From assembly GCA_964623915.1 (NCBI GenBank), contig CAZUVQ010000056.1, forward strand, positions 1 to 12,298: 12,298 nt of DNA. The letters run 5' to 3'. The DNA comes from CAZUVQ01 sp964623915. Its GTDB lineage: Bacteria; Bacillota; Clostridia; UMGS1883; UMGS1540. Positions 1 through 7,973 of this stretch are shown in pieces. The first letter of the stretch is position 1. Each line of letters opens with the position of its first letter. The notes under the pieces were generated by a model. The model ran no database searches and was not told the DNA's origin. It worked only from the letters and a program-made list of their open reading frames with translations. A program made the position numbers and the translations under genes.

Positions 1-795
1 GTGCAATACCATATTGATAACAAAACCGATGCAATTATCGTCTGTGGTACAACAGGCGAAGCATCTACTCTTGATAATAGCGAACATTTAAAATGTATTG
101 AAACAGTTGTAAAAGCGGCTGATGGAAAAATTCCTGTAATTGCCGGAACAGGTTCAAATGACACTGCTTATGGCATAGAAATTTCCCGTGAAGCCGAAGC
201 TTTGGGAGCTGACGGGCTTCTACTTGTTACACCGTATTATAATAAGGCTACACAAAATGGCCTCATTTTACATTACACTAAAACGGCAAACTCCGTTAAT
301 ATACCTGTAATCCTATATTCTGTCCCCTCAAGAACAGGCGTTAATATTCTGCCTGAAACATTGAAAAAGCTTTCTGAGGTGCCGAATATCGTGGCTGTGA
401 AGGAAGCCAGTGCTAATATGGGTCAGGTTGTAAAAATTGCCGCCACCTGTCCTGACCTTGCAATTTACTCAGGTGAGGATAATATGACTGTTCCCATAAT
501 GTCTGTCGGCGGAATCGGTGTAATTTCAGTTTTAGCTAATATTCTTCCGCGGGAAATGCATGACATGACAGAAAAAATGTTACAGGGTGATGTTAAGGGT
601 GCTTGCGAGCTTCAGCTTTCAATGCTTGAAATCTGCGATGCGATGTTCTACGAAGTAAACCCCATTCCTGTTAAAACAGCTATGAATCTATTGGGTTGTA
701 ATGTTGGTGACCTTCGCCTGCCCTTGTGCGATATGGAAGACACCAACCTTGACAAACTGAAAAAAGCAATTTATAATTATGGATTAAATATTTAA
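1..795 (+). CDS. dapA: 4-hydroxy-tetrahydrodipicolinate synthase, 5'-truncated by window edge
   Basis: Condenses pyruvate with aspartate semialdehyde, the first committed step of the diaminopimelate/lysine pathway (cytoplasmic TIM-barrel aldolase). In visible numbering the family residues are all present: the GTTGE loop (T17, T18), Y80 in TPYYN, Y106 and R111 in LYSVPSRTG, and the Schiff-base lysine K134 in VAVKEAS. Each lies 27 residues below its E. coli counterpart (T44/T45, Y107, Y133, R138, K161), so about 27 N-terminal residues lie outside the window. The GTG at base 1 is therefore probably an internal Val codon, not a start. The C-terminus is complete, with a TAA stop. dapB follows 16 nt later, so the two are almost certainly co-transcribed. 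Any lysine riboswitch or promoter would be upstream and is not visible. Identity is very secure. Confidence 0.97.
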   Translation: MQYHIDNKTDAIIVCGTTGEASTLDNSEHLKCIETVVKAADGKIPVIAGTGSNDTAYGIEISREAEALGADGLLLVTPYYNKATQNGLILHYTKTANSVNIPVILYSVPSRTGVNILPETLKKLSEVPNIVAVKEASANMGQVVKIAATCPDLAIYSGEDNMTVPIMSVGGIGVISVLANILPREMHDMTEKMLQGDVKGACELQLSMLEICDAMFYEVNPIPVKTAMNLLGCNVGDLRLPLCDMEDTNLDKLKKAIYNYGLNI

Positions 796-800
796 AATGC

Positions 801-804
801 GAGG
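801..804 (+). promoter_or_regulatory. Shine-Dalgarno site of dapB
   Basis: GAGG lies 7 nt before the ATG at 812. It lies downstream of the in-frame ATG at 797, so it cannot serve that codon. It therefore selects 812 as the dapB start, which also makes the protein begin directly with its nucleotide-binding strand. Confidence 0.75.
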
Positions 805-811
805 TACGCAA

Positions 812-1564
812 ATGATAAACGTAATATTGAGCGGAGCCAACGGATATATGGGAAGGGTAATATCACGCCTTGCAGCGGATGATACTGAAATCCTTATTGT
901 AGCAGGTTTTGATGTCAATACAGAATCCAATGACGGTTTCCCCGTATTTGCGGTGCCTTCCGAATTTGTCGGCAAAGCAGATGTTATTATTGATTTTTCT
1001 CATCCGTCTGCCTTTGAAGGCGTAACGGAATTTGCCCTTACAAACAAAATTCCGATAGTAATTGCAACTACCGGTCTCTCAGCAGGGCAAAGAGACAAAA
1101 TGAAATCATTATCCTCTTTAATCCCCGTGTTTTTCTCTGCGAACTATTCGATAGGCATTAATCTGCTTATTGACCTTGTAAAGCGGGCAACTTCAGCCCT
1201 TGAGGAAAATTTTGATATTGAAATAGTTGAAAAGCATCATAACCGCAAGGTTGATGCACCGAGCGGAACTGCCCTTGCCATTGCAGATGCCATATCAGAT
1301 ACTGAAACAGAGCCGTCACAGTATGTTTATGACAGGCATAGCTCAATGAGAAAAAGAGCAAAAAACGAAATAGGAATTCATTCAATCCGTGGCGGAACCA
1401 TAGTCGGTGAGCATGAGGTGATATTTGCAGGAAACGATGAAGTTTTTGAAATCAAACACTCTGCAGCAAGCCGTGATATTTTTGCATCAGGCGCACTAAA
1501 AGCCGCAAAGTTTCTGTCAGATAAAAAAGCGGGTTATTATACAATGTCTGATCTTTTTGCTTAA
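812..1564 (+). CDS. dapB: 4-hydroxy-tetrahydrodipicolinate reductase
   Basis: NAD(P)H-dependent reductase that acts on the DapA product to give tetrahydrodipicolinate, the branch point toward meso-diaminopimelate (peptidoglycan, lysine) and, in spore formers, dipicolinate. The 250-residue protein opens with a Rossmann glycine motif GANGYMG (residues 8-14). The family signature EKHHNRKVDAPSGTA carries the catalytic H142 and K146, matching E. coli H159 and K163. The IRGGTIVGEHEV and HSAASRDIFASG segments are the usual C-terminal dimer/substrate regions. The length is normal for Firmicutes. I chose ATG 812 over the in-frame ATG at 797 because GAGG at 801-804 is correctly spaced only for 812. It is second in a dapA-dapB operon and is closed by the terminator at 1580. 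Confidence 0.97.
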   Translation: MINVILSGANGYMGRVISRLAADDTEILIVAGFDVNTESNDGFPVFAVPSEFVGKADVIIDFSHPSAFEGVTEFALTNKIPIVIATTGLSAGQRDKMKSLSSLIPVFFSANYSIGINLLIDLVKRATSALEENFDIEIVEKHHNRKVDAPSGTALAIADAISDTETEPSQYVYDRHSSMRKRAKNEIGIHSIRGGTIVGEHEVIFAGNDEVFEIKHSAASRDIFASGALKAAKFLSDKKAGYYTMSDLFA

Positions 1565-1579
1565 AAATTGCATATATTT

Positions 1580-1616
1580 CACCTGTATTTGGAACATTAA
1601 ATACAGGTGTTTTTTT
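1580..1616 (+). terminator. Rho-independent terminator after dapB
   Basis: An 11-bp perfect stem (1580-1590 with 1599-1609, CACCTGTATTT/AAATACAGGTG) with an 8-nt loop is followed by seven T (1610-1616). It lies 15 nt after the dapB stop and ends the dap operon, separating it from gpr. Confidence 0.93.
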
Positions 1617-1675
1617 ATGCCCTAAAGACCTTCCCATGGGAAATAATCAATAAATTAGAAAGGCGTTGTTTATAA

Positions 1676-2605
1676 ATGTTTAAAGGAAGAACCGATCTTG
1701 CCCTTGAAGCTCATCAACAGGCACGAGAAATTGAACAAACTGAAATATCAGGCGTCAACTCAGAGGAAGAAGGAGATGATGACGTACGCATAACACGTGT
1801 ACGTATCACTTCACAAGAGGCGGCAGATAAGCTTGGAAAGCCCGTCGGAACATATATTACAATTGAAGCTCCGGCACTTTTGCAAAATGATGCTCAAATA
1901 TGTCGCAGAACAAGTGAGGCAATAAAAAATGAGCTGTCTGCCTTAATTTCGGATATTAATCCGTCACTCACCATGGTAGCAGGGCTTGGCAACAGCGATA
2001 TCACTCCCGATTCCATAGGTCCAAAAACCATACGTTCACTTCTTATAACACGTCATCTTTTCGCTGAATTTTCAGCAGAGTTTACCGAAGGATTATCACC
2101 TGTTTGCGCAGTAGCACCAGGTGTATTGGGTATTACAGGAATTGAAACAGGAGAAATAGTAAAGGGAATTATTGACCGTGTTAAACCCAATCTATTAATT
2201 GCCGTTGATGCGCTTGCATCACGCTCAATGCACCGTGTCAGCACAACCGTTCAGATAGCAAACACAGGCATAAGCCCCGGAAGCGGCGTCGGAAACAGAC
2301 GCCAATCGTTGACACAGCAAGACCTTGGAATTCCTGTTATCGCCATAGGCGTACCAATGGTTGTGGATGCAATTTCCATTGCAGCAGATGCGGTAGATGA
2401 TATTCTTGAAAAAAGCGGAACTCATATGGATGAAAACCAAAAATACAATATGATTTCCGAGACCTTCCGTAATAATTCGATGATAGTTACTCCAAAGGAT
2501 ATAGACGCTATAGCAGAAAGAATATCAAATGTTCTCTCACAAGGAATAAATCAGGCGCTTCAACCAAACATTCCTATTGATGAAATTAATGAATTAATAG
2601 GGTAA
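1676..2605 (+). CDS. gpr: Germination protease GPR (spore protease, MEROPS A25)
   Basis: GPR degrades the small acid-soluble proteins that coat spore DNA, releasing amino acids during germination. It is made in the forespore as a zymogen. The 309-residue protein shows GLGNSDITPDSIGPKT (D108, D112) and LIAVDALASRS (D178). D112 and D178 are 15 residues below the active-site aspartates D127 and D193 of Bacillus megaterium GPR. The N-terminal RTDLALEA (residues 5-12) matches the autoprocessing site, which resembles the SASP cleavage site; cleavage after D7 would leave a 7-residue propeptide. The start is fixed, because a TAA stop lies immediately before the ATG in frame. The SD is AGAAAGG at 1657-1663, spaced rather long (12 nt). 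The protein is shorter than Bacillus GPR (about 370). It has its own terminators on both sides. I found no convincing SigG promoter. Identity is secure and implies a spore former. Confidence 0.96.
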   Translation: MFKGRTDLALEAHQQAREIEQTEISGVNSEEEGDDDVRITRVRITSQEAADKLGKPVGTYITIEAPALLQNDAQICRRTSEAIKNELSALISDINPSLTMVAGLGNSDITPDSIGPKTIRSLLITRHLFAEFSAEFTEGLSPVCAVAPGVLGITGIETGEIVKGIIDRVKPNLLIAVDALASRSMHRVSTTVQIANTGISPGSGVGNRRQSLTQQDLGIPVIAIGVPMVVDAISIAADAVDDILEKSGTHMDENQKYNMISETFRNNSMIVTPKDIDAIAERISNVLSQGINQALQPNIPIDEINELIG

Positions 2606-2653
2606 TAAATACTATACTTGTAAGCCACCCAAACTAAATTTATCTGCAATCTA

Positions 2654-2686
2654 ACGTAACCAAAAAATTCTTGGTTGCGTTTTTTT
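2654..2686 (+). terminator. Rho-independent terminator after gpr
   Basis: A 10-bp stem (2654-2663 with 2671-2680, one T-G wobble) with a 7-nt A-rich loop is followed by a T run at 2680-2686. It lies about 50 nt after the gpr stop. Confidence 0.88.
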
Positions 2687-2718
2687 ATTTAAAAAATACG
2701 TACTTAAGGATATTTTCA

Positions 2719-2747
2719 TTGACAATATACGTTATAAGGCTTATAAT
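2719..2747 (+). promoter_or_regulatory. SigA-type promoter of the stalk-protease operon
   Basis: Both boxes match consensus exactly: TTGACA (2719-2724) and TATAAT (2742-2747), separated by the optimal 17 nt. Transcription should start near 2754, about 28 nt before the proposed TTG start. Perfect boxes suggest strong vegetative expression. Confidence 0.88.
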
Positions 2748-2781
2748 GAATATTATGTTTACTTGATTGGAAGTGTTTTTT

Positions 2782-3924
2782 TTGGAGAAAAATAAAATTA
2801 AAATGATAATTTTGATATCAGCTTTGTCATTTTCACTGATTATCAGTGTTAATGCTACCGTCAAAACTCCATGTGTTGTTGTGAACGGCAATCAGCTTGA
2901 CTGTGATGTTATATTGCAAAATGACAGGGTATATATTCCCCTTCGGGCTGTTTCACAATCACTTGGTGCAGAAGTATCCTGGGACAGTGATAATTACACA
3001 GCATCAGTAAATCTTGATTCATCTGACTGTAGCCTATCTTCTGTGATTTCCGACGTGTCATCATCTGTTGTGGCAATTGTAGGCAATTATGGTGCAGAAG
3101 GAATGGATTCACACGTTGAGGCTCTTTCCCATGGAAGCGGCGTTATTATTAAATCAGGCGGTGAAATTCTCACAAACGCTCACGTTGTTAAAAACTTAAA
3201 GCAGATAATAGTTGTTATGAGTGACGGTATGGGCTACGAAGCAACATTAAAATATATTGACGAAGATTTTGACCTTGCAGTTGTAAAAATCAACAAAATA
3301 GGGTTAAAACCAATTAAATTTGCCGATATGTCCGCGGTTAATGTTGGGCTGACTGTTGTTGCCATTGGAACTCCCATTTCATTTACTTTGAGAAATTCTG
3401 CTTCAAAGGGCATTATAAGCGGTATTAATTGTACAGTAAACTCAGATTATAGGCTGATTCAGACCGATGCTGCAATAAATCCCGGAAACAGCGGAGGTGC
3501 ACTTGTTAATGTAAAGGGTGAACTTGTCGGAATAAACTCCTCCAAGTTTGTCTCTGATGCTATTGAAGGAATGGGGTTTGCTATCCCCTGTGACACTGTT
3601 AAATACGTTTTATCACAGTTTGATAATTATGGTAGGTTTAGAAAAATAAAAACAGGTATTGAATACGAAGAATCATGGGCAGCTTCACTTGGTCTTCCTA
3701 CGTATGAAGGCCTATCAATCAAATATGTCGCTGATGGGTCGGCTGCTGGAAATGCAGAAATTAAAGCCGGAGATATTATTAAAAAAATTGGTGTGGTAAG
3801 CATTCACGGGAATGTTGATTATAAAGAGGCAATGAAACAATACAACGTAGGTGATACCATGGAATTTCTAATCGAAAGAGGAGGAACGGAATACTTATTT
3901 TATTTAAATGCAGTTGAAAATTAA
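2782..3924 (+). CDS. Secreted HtrA-like serine protease with N-terminal stalk repeat and PDZ domain
   Basis: A 380-residue exported trypsin-fold (HtrA/DegP-type) protease. Residues 1-24 form a signal peptide or signal anchor (KNKIK, then a hydrophobic run ending VNA). Residues about 30-78 are a single copper-amine-oxidase N-domain-like repeat (VYIPLRAVSQSLGAEVSW), known in Firmicutes as the 'stalk' domain. The protease domain follows (about 85-280), with triad H134 (TNAHVV), D164 (DFDLAVV) and S237 (NPGNSGGAL). A degenerate PDZ domain fills about 290-378. Start: ATG 2803 has its GGAG 15 nt away, too far, whereas TTG 2782 has GGAAG (2769-2773) at 8 nt and gives a compact signal peptide; TTG 2767 and GTG 2773 are alternatives. 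The next gene follows after 21 nt. It probably works in the cell envelope on misfolded or regulatory proteins; the substrate is unknown. Confidence 0.87.
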   Translation: MEKNKIKMIILISALSFSLIISVNATVKTPCVVVNGNQLDCDVILQNDRVYIPLRAVSQSLGAEVSWDSDNYTASVNLDSSDCSLSSVISDVSSSVVAIVGNYGAEGMDSHVEALSHGSGVIIKSGGEILTNAHVVKNLKQIIVVMSDGMGYEATLKYIDEDFDLAVVKINKIGLKPIKFADMSAVNVGLTVVAIGTPISFTLRNSASKGIISGINCTVNSDYRLIQTDAAINPGNSGGALVNVKGELVGINSSKFVSDAIEGMGFAIPCDTVKYVLSQFDNYGRFRKIKTGIEYEESWAASLGLPTYEGLSIKYVADGSAAGNAEIKAGDIIKKIGVVSIHGNVDYKEAMKQYNVGDTMEFLIERGGTEYLFYLNAVEN

Positions 3925-3945
3925 TGATTTGAAAGGAATTATGAA

Positions 3946-5865
3946 ATGAAAAAACAAAAAAAACTTACATCAGTAATCCTTGCTCTAATTTTGGCTTTTG
4001 CTTGTATCTGTTCTGATGTAAGCGCCGATGAGAAAGACAAAAAGAATGACAATAAGGTTGAAATTTTATTTAGCGTGGGTGACAGCACTCTTAGTATCAA
4101 CGGAAATGATGTCACAGTTGAAACACCATATGTCAAAAATGAAACAACACTTGTTCCTCTAAGAGTAATTACAGAAGCATTTGGCGCAGACGTTAATTGG
4201 AACGATGAAACAAAAACCGTGACAATAAATTACTGCGGTGTGGAAATTAAGCTAATAATAGGAAATGCAATTGCCTATATAAACGGAAATGAAATTGAAT
4301 TATTGGTAGCTCCAGAGCTTACTAATAATACAACAATGCTTCCAATGCGATTCATAACAGAAAACTTTGGTGCTGATGTCTCTTATGATGAAATAACCAA
4401 AGGAATTACAGTTGTAAAAGAGATTACCGAAACAAACAGTATTGTTGACTATTCTATGTTACTTAAAAGCTCTACCAAAGATTTTGTTGGCGACAGCTAC
4501 TATAACTGGTCTGTTGAACGTTCACCAAGATATAAACTTGCTTACCGCTCCTTTGACGGCAGGAATAATAGGTTTGAAATTGAAAATATCGGGGCATATT
4601 ATGATATTCTGATTTATGATAAAAATGATTTGACTATTGACAAGGTATACACTACGCATAAAGAACAAAGCAATAGTGTCACAACAAATATTTTGACCAA
4701 GAGCAAAACTGCAAATGGCATTGAATATGTAAATTTTCAATATAAATCAGCAGATCACTACTGTGATTTCAGAACTTATATATATAAGGATTATATTTTT
4801 GATGTAGTCTTAAAGGTTGATGCAAAAACAGATAAATCCGAGTTTTTAGAGCTTGCTGAGCTATCAAAATCATTTGATTTCAAATTTGATGAGTCTGTTA
4901 CAGAGGATTTGTCGGATATTGACAGTAATGGAATGCATACCTACAAATCAAAGGAAATGGGTATTGAAATAAGCATACCGGCCGACTATTTTGTTTTAAA
5001 AAGCGATAACCAGATGAATGAAGTACGCTTCATAAAATATGGCGATAATCAAAACATATATGAGGCTTCGAGCATCATATTAACTATGTATTCTTCTTAT
5101 AAAGGGCATACATATAAAACCTGGGCAGAAACTGACCACAAGAATAATAAAAATTTATTAAATTCTCAGCTTTCAAAATTTTCAGAAGTCAAGGAAACAA
5201 CTGTTGCCGATAAAGCTGCTGTATATTATAGCTCTGAAATAAATGCTAAAGACTTTAAACAGTCTGAAAAAGATGTATTTATTTCTGCGGGCAACTATTT
5301 TTATAATATTGCTGTTTCAGCAGAACCATCGGAGTTACCGGCACTTCAAGAAAAAATTTATTCATCTGTTGTCTTTTCTGATTTGGATGAAAAAGAATTA
5401 GGCACTATTATGAGAACGGATGATTCTAAACCACCATACGATGAACATACATATGAAGGTATAACCTTTGAAATACCCTCAAATTGGCAAACTGATTCGA
5501 ATAGCGACTCCTTTTTTGGTGCTTATTCCGCAGCAACTATATATGTCAGCAAAATTCCGAACAGTTCAACTGGAGATGCAAACCTTGCAGATGTTGCTGA
5601 CGGAATAAGCGACAATTTAAAAGATAATGATAAAATAATTGATGTTTCAGATCTAGAAAGAACTAAAATAGGCGCAAAACCTGCTTATGAATTTAATAAT
5701 ACTACTAAATTAGATAACACAAACCTTATATCAAGTAGTTATAATTGTATCATTGCAGGCAGCAATGCCTATTATGTAATATCAATAACGACATATGAAA
5801 TTTTCTACGGGGCTGAGTTTAAAGAACTAATAGCCGATATATTAAGTTCAATCAAGCTCAAATAA
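3946..5865 (+). CDS. Secreted stalk-domain protein with three similar C-terminal modules, function unknown
   Basis: A 639-residue exported protein. Residues 1-27 are a signal peptide (MKKQKK, hydrophobic core, cleavage likely after DVSA). Residues about 38-158 form a full two-repeat copper-amine-oxidase N-domain-like (stalk) domain: VPLRVITEAFGADVNW at 70-85 and LPMRFITENFGADVSY at 132-147. The remainder looks like three related modules, about 165-316, 331-478 and 501-639. The last two open alike (GIEISIPADY, GITFEIPSNW), and all contain an extended strand after a Gly/Lys-rich turn and end with a helix before 'SF' or 'SI'. They recall the small extracytoplasmic fold of PsbP-like proteins, but I cannot assign a family. 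The SD GAAAGG lies 9 nt before ATG 3946. It is second in the operon with the protease and ends at the 5887 terminator. I do not recognise a function; an envelope or cell-surface role is inferred. Confidence 0.85.
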   Translation: MKKQKKLTSVILALILAFACICSDVSADEKDKKNDNKVEILFSVGDSTLSINGNDVTVETPYVKNETTLVPLRVITEAFGADVNWNDETKTVTINYCGVEIKLIIGNAIAYINGNEIELLVAPELTNNTTMLPMRFITENFGADVSYDEITKGITVVKEITETNSIVDYSMLLKSSTKDFVGDSYYNWSVERSPRYKLAYRSFDGRNNRFEIENIGAYYDILIYDKNDLTIDKVYTTHKEQSNSVTTNILTKSKTANGIEYVNFQYKSADHYCDFRTYIYKDYIFDVVLKVDAKTDKSEFLELAELSKSFDFKFDESVTEDLSDIDSNGMHTYKSKEMGIEISIPADYFVLKSDNQMNEVRFIKYGDNQNIYEASSIILTMYSSYKGHTYKTWAETDHKNNKNLLNSQLSKFSEVKETTVADKAAVYYSSEINAKDFKQSEKDVFISAGNYFYNIAVSAEPSELPALQEKIYSSVVFSDLDEKELGTIMRTDDSKPPYDEHTYEGITFEIPSNWQTDSNSDSFFGAYSAATIYVSKIPNSSTGDANLADVADGISDNLKDNDKIIDVSDLERTKIGAKPAYEFNNTTKLDNTNLISSSYNCIIAGSNAYYVISITTYEIFYGAEFKELIADILSSIKLK

Positions 5866-5886
5866 TTTTTATCTGATACAAAAATG

Positions 5887-5919
5887 AAAAGTGCCGTAAA
5901 TTGATACGGCACTTTTTTT
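5887..5919 (+). terminator. Strong terminator after the stalk-protein operon, probably bidirectional
   Basis: A 12-bp perfect stem (5887-5898 with 5905-5916, core AAGTGCCGTA) with a 6-nt loop and seven T at 5913-5919. Read from the other strand, it is followed by a T-rich stretch and lies about 65 nt beyond the lipoprotein stop at 5983, so it could serve both convergent units. Confidence 0.92.
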
Positions 5920-5982
5920 AATTTGTAGGTAATTGCCTAAAGAGTGGGGGCAGGCGGTTGACGTTTTCTTTAGAAAACTTTT

Positions 5983-6489
5983 TTATTGCTTTTTTATATT
6001 AAGCGTTGCTTCTGTAACATTATTGTTATCCTTTTCTGTAACCTTGACTGTGACATCACTCATATCCTCAAGGTACCATGCCCACTCATAATCATATGAT
6101 TCACCCGGAGCTATTGTTTTGGATTGATTTTTCTGATCAAACTTCTCATCCACCACATCCGTTGTGGCTTCAACAAGTATTTTACCATTTTGAAAAGCTT
6201 CAACTACAAAGTATGCCGCTAAGTCGATACCATTTTGAGAGTTGTTTTTAACACCTATTGTCGGAATAATCACTGATTTATCCACATTTCCTGTCGCAAG
6301 ACGATATGACTTAATTGAAATAGTTGCAGCAGTGCCCTTATTTTCTGTTCCTGTTAACTTTTCCGTCGTGTTCTTCGCCAAATCTCCTGTATCTTCTACT
6401 ATATCTTTTGTATCTTTAGCTACTCTCCTGCATGCAGTAAAAGACATAACCATTGTAATTGCAAATAAAAATACCAATATTTTTTTCAT
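5983..6489 (-). CDS. Small putative lipoprotein, DUF5067-like immunoglobulin-type domain
   Basis: A 168-residue exported protein. MKKILVFLFAITMVMSFTAC is a type II signal peptide with the lipid-acceptor cysteine at C20 (FTAC; F at -3 is slightly unusual), so it should be anchored to the outer face of the membrane. A charged, probably helical spacer (about 22-46, D/K/T-rich) leads to one beta-rich domain (about 52-166). Features there such as the VKNNSQNGIDL stretch, EAFQNGKILVEA, the APGESYDYEW turn and MSDVTVKV resemble the DUF5067 family of Firmicutes lipoproteins. That assignment is from memory of the pattern. The SD GGAGG (6496-6500) is 6 nt from the ATG. It lies 63 nt downstream of cca on the same strand and may be co-transcribed or have its own weak promoter. 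The role is unknown. Confidence 0.83.
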   Translation of the reverse strand: MKKILVFLFAITMVMSFTACRRVAKDTKDIVEDTGDLAKNTTEKLTGTENKGTAATISIKSYRLATGNVDKSVIIPTIGVKNNSQNGIDLAAYFVVEAFQNGKILVEATTDVVDEKFDQKNQSKTIAPGESYDYEWAWYLEDMSDVTVKVTEKDNNNVTEATLNIKKQ

Positions 6490-6552
6490 AGATATCCTCC
6501 ATTATATTTTTCACTTATCTAAACATATAATATTATGCGCACTTTTAAATAA

Positions 6553-7914
6553 TTAATCCGCATTAATTTGTCTATTTTCTCTCAAATCGAAATATATTTT
6601 CCTGGCTTCAGACATCAGATGAGGCTTTTCATTTTTTATTTTCCCGTCTATCACCCTATTTAAAAGCAATTTTAATATTATGCCAATTGCCACTCCTTTT
6701 GCGCCTACTCTCTGTAAATCTTTTCCATTAATATTAAGGTTTTTTAGTGACAAACACTCATTTCCTGCGTAAATCTTTTCAATGGCTTTTTCATAATTCT
6801 CAATTTTTTCAATTCTTCCGAAATATTCGGGGTCCTTTCCCATAACATCTGCCTTTTTAATCTTCATAAGCTGAAGTGCGTAATCATAACTGCAGCCGGA
6901 CAAAAACCTTTTTAGCGACTGCTCTGATTCACCTAAATTTCTATCATGGTCAAGTACGAGCCTTTGTACAGTATAAATGGTATTATTATCAACCTTAAGT
7001 CTTTTTAAAATTTTTCTTGTTATTTCACTGCTTATTTTACTGTGCCCGTAAAAATGGCCTGTCCCATTTTCATCTTCTGTGTAGCAATGTGGTTTTCCTA
7101 TATCATGGAAAAGCGCAGCAAGGCGCAAATTTTTATCAGGTTCGATGTTACTGAGCACAGTAAGTGTATGCAGATATACATCATAACAGTGATGCTTATT
7201 ATTCTGATTAAAGTTTACCATTGGCATAATTTCCGGAATAAACACACAAAAAACCTCATAAAAATCATGCAGAATCTCTTTTGCACAACTACCGCAAATA
7301 AGCTTTATAAATTCCGAAAATATCCTCTCTACTGCAATATTCTTCAGCAGTTTCTTATTTTTGCGAACTGATAAAGCTGTTTTCTTTTCTATATCAAATC
7401 CAAGCACAGCCGCAAAACGCAATGCTCTTAATATCCGAAGACCATCCTCATTAAAACGTCTGTCAGCATCCCCCACACAAGATATTATTTTGTTTTCAAT
7501 ATGTTCCCTGCCACCAAATAAATCAACAAGTCCCATCTCTTCGTTATAAGCCATAGCGTTTATTGTAAAATCCCGTCTTGCAAGATCTTTTTTTATGTCA
7601 GATGTGAAATAAACACGGCTTGGATGACGGTTGTCCTCGTATTCACCGTCAATTCGATAAGTTGTTATCTCTATGCTTTTCCCTTCGATAACAACAGTTA
7701 CTGTTCCGTGCATTAATCCGGTTTCAATTACATGGTAATCTGCAAAAATTTCTTTAATTTTTTCCGGCGTTGCATTAGTAGTCAGGTCAAAATCAAAAGG
7801 CTTTCTACCCATCAAAATGTCCCTTACACAGCCCCCCACAAGATAGCCTTCGTATCCGTGTTCTCCCAGAATTTTCAATGTTTTTTTAATAAAGTGTGGT
7901 ACCTCAATTTTCAT
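6553..7914 (-). CDS. cca: CCA-adding tRNA nucleotidyltransferase with HD domain
   Basis: Adds or repairs the 3'-CCA end of tRNAs without a template (class II nucleotidyltransferase, cytoplasm). In the 453-residue protein the head domain has LVGGCVRD (25-32), the metal-binding DFD (D41, D43), RRDFTINAM (113-121) and the nucleobase-selecting EDxxR (E156, D157, R160, matching E153/D154/R157 of Geobacillus CCA enzyme). The neck follows, with VERIFSEFIKL at 195-205. An HD domain lies at about 240-330 (H249, then H270-D271 in LFHDIGK), of the kind with phosphohydrolase activity in other family members. The tail has NINGKDLQRVGAKG. Start: ATG 7914 has AGGTG 5 nt upstream; an in-frame TTG at 7929 lacks an SD and was not used. 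An extended -10 promoter lies at 7965-7973. An intact EDxxR favours full CCA over A-only activity. Confidence 0.95.
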   Translation of the reverse strand: MKIEVPHFIKKTLKILGEHGYEGYLVGGCVRDILMGRKPFDFDLTTNATPEKIKEIFADYHVIETGLMHGTVTVVIEGKSIEITTYRIDGEYEDNRHPSRVYFTSDIKKDLARRDFTINAMAYNEEMGLVDLFGGREHIENKIISCVGDADRRFNEDGLRILRALRFAAVLGFDIEKKTALSVRKNKKLLKNIAVERIFSEFIKLICGSCAKEILHDFYEVFCVFIPEIMPMVNFNQNNKHHCYDVYLHTLTVLSNIEPDKNLRLAALFHDIGKPHCYTEDENGTGHFYGHSKISSEITRKILKRLKVDNNTIYTVQRLVLDHDRNLGESEQSLKRFLSGCSYDYALQLMKIKKADVMGKDPEYFGRIEKIENYEKAIEKIYAGNECLSLKNLNINGKDLQRVGAKGVAIGIILKLLLNRVIDGKIKNEKPHLMSEARKIYFDLRENRQINAD

Positions 7915-7964
7915 ATTTGCACCTACCAAACCATTATTCGGCTTTTTATATCTTCTCTACGTTT

Positions 7965-7973
7965 ATTATATCA
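7965..7973 (-). promoter_or_regulatory. Extended -10 promoter for cca
   Basis: On the - strand TGATATAAT (7973 to 7965) is an exact TGn-TATAAT extended -10 element, about 50 nt upstream of the cca start. No good -35 box is present at 17-18 nt, which extended -10 promoters tolerate. Confidence 0.55.

Noticed and set aside
797..811. ATG 797 as the dapB start.
   Set aside because: The only SD (GAGG 801-804) lies downstream of it, and the extra five residues precede the normal first strand of DapB.
1570..1601. GCATA and CATTAAA as a possible SigG promoter for gpr.
   Set aside because: The spacing is 20 nt instead of 18, the -10 has a mismatch, and the elements overlap the dapB terminator hairpin.
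4522..4740. 72-codon open frame on the - strand.
   Set aside because: A shadow of the 639-residue secreted protein, whose frame is supported by a signal peptide, stalk repeats and an SD.
5963..5978. Inverted repeat GTTTTCT/AGAAAAC followed by T residues on the + strand.
   Set aside because: The loop would be only 2 nt and the stem is AT-rich. A much better terminator lies just upstream at 5887-5919, and no + strand gene ends here.
7042..7371. 109-codon open frame on the + strand inside cca.
   Set aside because: It lies opposite the conserved HD domain and neck of the CCA-adding enzyme, has no SD, and shows no domain.
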